The notes beneath the pieces were generated by a model. It saw only the letters and a list, made by a program, of their open reading frames with translations. It did not search any database and was not told the DNA's origin. This document shows, one piece after another, positions 5,633 through 6,465 of a stretch of 6,465 nt of DNA (its first letter is position 1; every line of letters begins with the position of its first letter). The stretch comes from Nitrospirota bacterium (GTDB lineage Bacteria; Nitrospirota; JAOUDF01): contig JAOUDF010000143.1 of the NCBI GenBank assembly GCA_029859385.1, forward strand, positions 1 to 6,465. Direction: 5' to 3'. The position numbers were made by a program, and so were the translations under genes.

Positions 5633-6465
5633 AGCATGTTACGAAAGAACAAGAAGTTATCCTACGGGCTGCTGGCGCTCCTGTCGCTGGTTCTGGCACT
5701 GCTTGCCGCGGCGTCGCTCTTTAATCCGGGCGCGATTTCACCCCAGCCTGAAGAGAACCCTTCCGGTCATGTCAGCACGGTCTCCACGGACCCTGATCAG
5801 TCTGCCGTAAATGATTCCGATGAGGGCCGCTCCCTGGCTGAGGTCTATGAGCCGGGGCGGGCTGGTGGGGCATCTGAGCGTCCATGGTACGGGCTTTGCG
5901 CTAAAAACAGCATCAACTCCGTCGAGGACTTCCGTCGCACCGTCGAGGCTGATCCCATCCTGGCGCAACATTACGCCGATTTCGATTTTGATAATGCGAG
6001 GGTTGAATATCTGGACAAACCGATGATGGCGCAGGTCGCCTTCAGAAAAGGGGATGTCATAGGCTATACCAAGCACAAGATCATGCTTCCTAAAGGCGAC
6101 CGGTACATTACTGACGGTGTTAGAAAGGTCCGCACCTTCTGTTGCAACGATATCCTTGATGGGGCGCCGGTGTCGCCAAAGGAGCCAATGGTTGTCGAGC
6201 TCAACGACTTTCCGACTGATTGGACACCTGGCCCCGGTCTTTTGAATGAGCTTCAGGGAGACCAGCTGTTTGGAGATTCGCTGGTTGGTGAGGACTTTGC
6301 TGCCAGTGGTGACGAGGGCAGTATCGGTGAGACACCATTGCCTAAGGTCGGCTCGATGACGGAGCTTGATCCGGTTCCTACGCCTGGAGGCAGCACGCCT
6401 GGAGGCAGCACGCCTGGAGGCAGCACGCCTGGAGGCAGCACGCCTGGAGGCAGCACGCCTGGAGG
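5630..6465 (+). CDS. Exported repeat protein of unknown function, possible PEP-CTERM-type surface protein; C-terminus beyond the window
   Basis: I do not recognise a named family with certainty. The 278 visible residues show a basic N-terminus (RKNKK, 5-9) and a hydrophobic stretch (about 13-31), a signal peptide or membrane anchor with no clear lipobox. A low-complexity polar linker follows (about 38-82). A small domain (about 85-195) starts WYGLC and contains FRKGDVIGYTKHKIMLPKGDRYITDG spread over 138-163, then FCCND (170-174) and PVSPKEP. Its cysteines are 90, 171 and 172. An acidic linker (205-247) leads into TPGGS repeats from Thr251. From memory, similar domains with an RCGNRI-type motif occur in Geobacter-group proteins ending in a PEP-CTERM anchor; that tail would be off the window. 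The start is set by the Shine-Dalgarno, and the reading frame is closed upstream by a stop at 5546-5548. A sigma-54 promoter drives it, suggesting regulated rather than housekeeping expression. Confidence 0.85.
   Translation, partial: MSMLRKNKKLSYGLLALLSLVLALLAAASLFNPGAISPQPEENPSGHVSTVSTDPDQSAVNDSDEGRSLAEVYEPGRAGGASERPWYGLCAKNSINSVEDFRRTVEADPILAQHYADFDFDNARVEYLDKPMMAQVAFRKGDVIGYTKHKIMLPKGDRYITDGVRKVRTFCCNDILDGAPVSPKEPMVVELNDFPTDWTPGPGLLNELQGDQLFGDSLVGEDFAASGDEGSIGETPLPKVGSMTELDPVPTPGGSTPGGSTPGGSTPGGSTPGGSTPG
6380..6465 (+). repeat. Perfect 15-base tandem repeat encoding TPGGS, cut by the window edge
   Basis: The unit ACGCCTGGAGGCAGC occurs five times without a single change (6380-6454), followed by the first 11 bases of a sixth copy. 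The period is a multiple of three, so each copy adds Thr-Pro-Gly-Gly-Ser in frame. Identity at third codon positions indicates recent expansion by slippage or unequal recombination rather than selection on protein alone. The encoded stretch should be flexible and exposed, with Thr and Ser available for modification. The true copy number cannot be read here. Confidence 0.97.

Noticed and set aside
5738..6076. 112-codon minus-strand frame opposite the exported-protein gene
   Set aside because: Antisense to a frame with a good Shine-Dalgarno, signal sequence and promoter; it has no support of its own.
6253..6456. Minus-strand frame giving repeated LPPGV
   Set aside because: Any frame through a perfect 15-base repeat gives a protein repeat. 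The plus frame is supported by its promoter, start and upstream domain.
6380..6465. CRISPR array
   Set aside because: The units are contiguous 15-base copies with no spacers and they encode a continuous protein repeat.

Overview
The window looks like part of a free-living, fairly GC-rich Gram-negative bacterium. My best guess is the Geobacter/Desulfuromonadales group. This rests on the gene set (dnaE, accA, a small DUF4911-like protein, a deaminase), on a near-perfect sigma-54 promoter in front of an exported protein, and on remembered similarity; no search was run. It has two transcription units pointing away from each other.

Positions 5213 down to 1 (minus strand) hold a compact housekeeping run: dnaE (replicative DNA polymerase III alpha subunit), then after 37 bases accA (carboxyltransferase alpha subunit of acetyl-CoA carboxylase), then an uncharacterised 92-residue protein whose GTG start overlaps the accA stop by 4 bases, then a zinc-dependent nucleobase/nucleoside deaminase whose ATG shares one base with the previous stop. 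The deaminase runs off the left edge. The spacing suggests one operon linking DNA synthesis, fatty-acid synthesis and base metabolism, probably driven by a sigma-70-type promoter about 90 bases upstream of dnaE.

Positions 5214-5629 are a 416-base divergent control region. Reading rightward it holds the dnaE promoter (minus strand), an imperfect 17-base dyad at 5394-5410, a perfect match to the IHF consensus at 5432-5444, a textbook sigma-54 promoter at 5528-5543 (predicted start near 5554), and a Shine-Dalgarno at 5615-5620. That order (enhancer candidate, DNA-bending site, -24/-12 promoter) is the classic layout of a gene switched on by an enhancer-binding activator.

Positions 5630-6465 (plus strand) start an exported protein of unknown function: basic N-terminus, one hydrophobic segment, a small three-cysteine domain, an acidic linker, then TPGGS repeats encoded by a perfect 15-base DNA repeat. 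The sequence stops inside the repeat, so repeat number and C-terminus are unknown. The domain and the sigma-54 control together suggest a PEP-CTERM/exosortase-type surface protein; this is inference. This right-hand part is the most interesting piece of the window. The left part is ordinary core genome.
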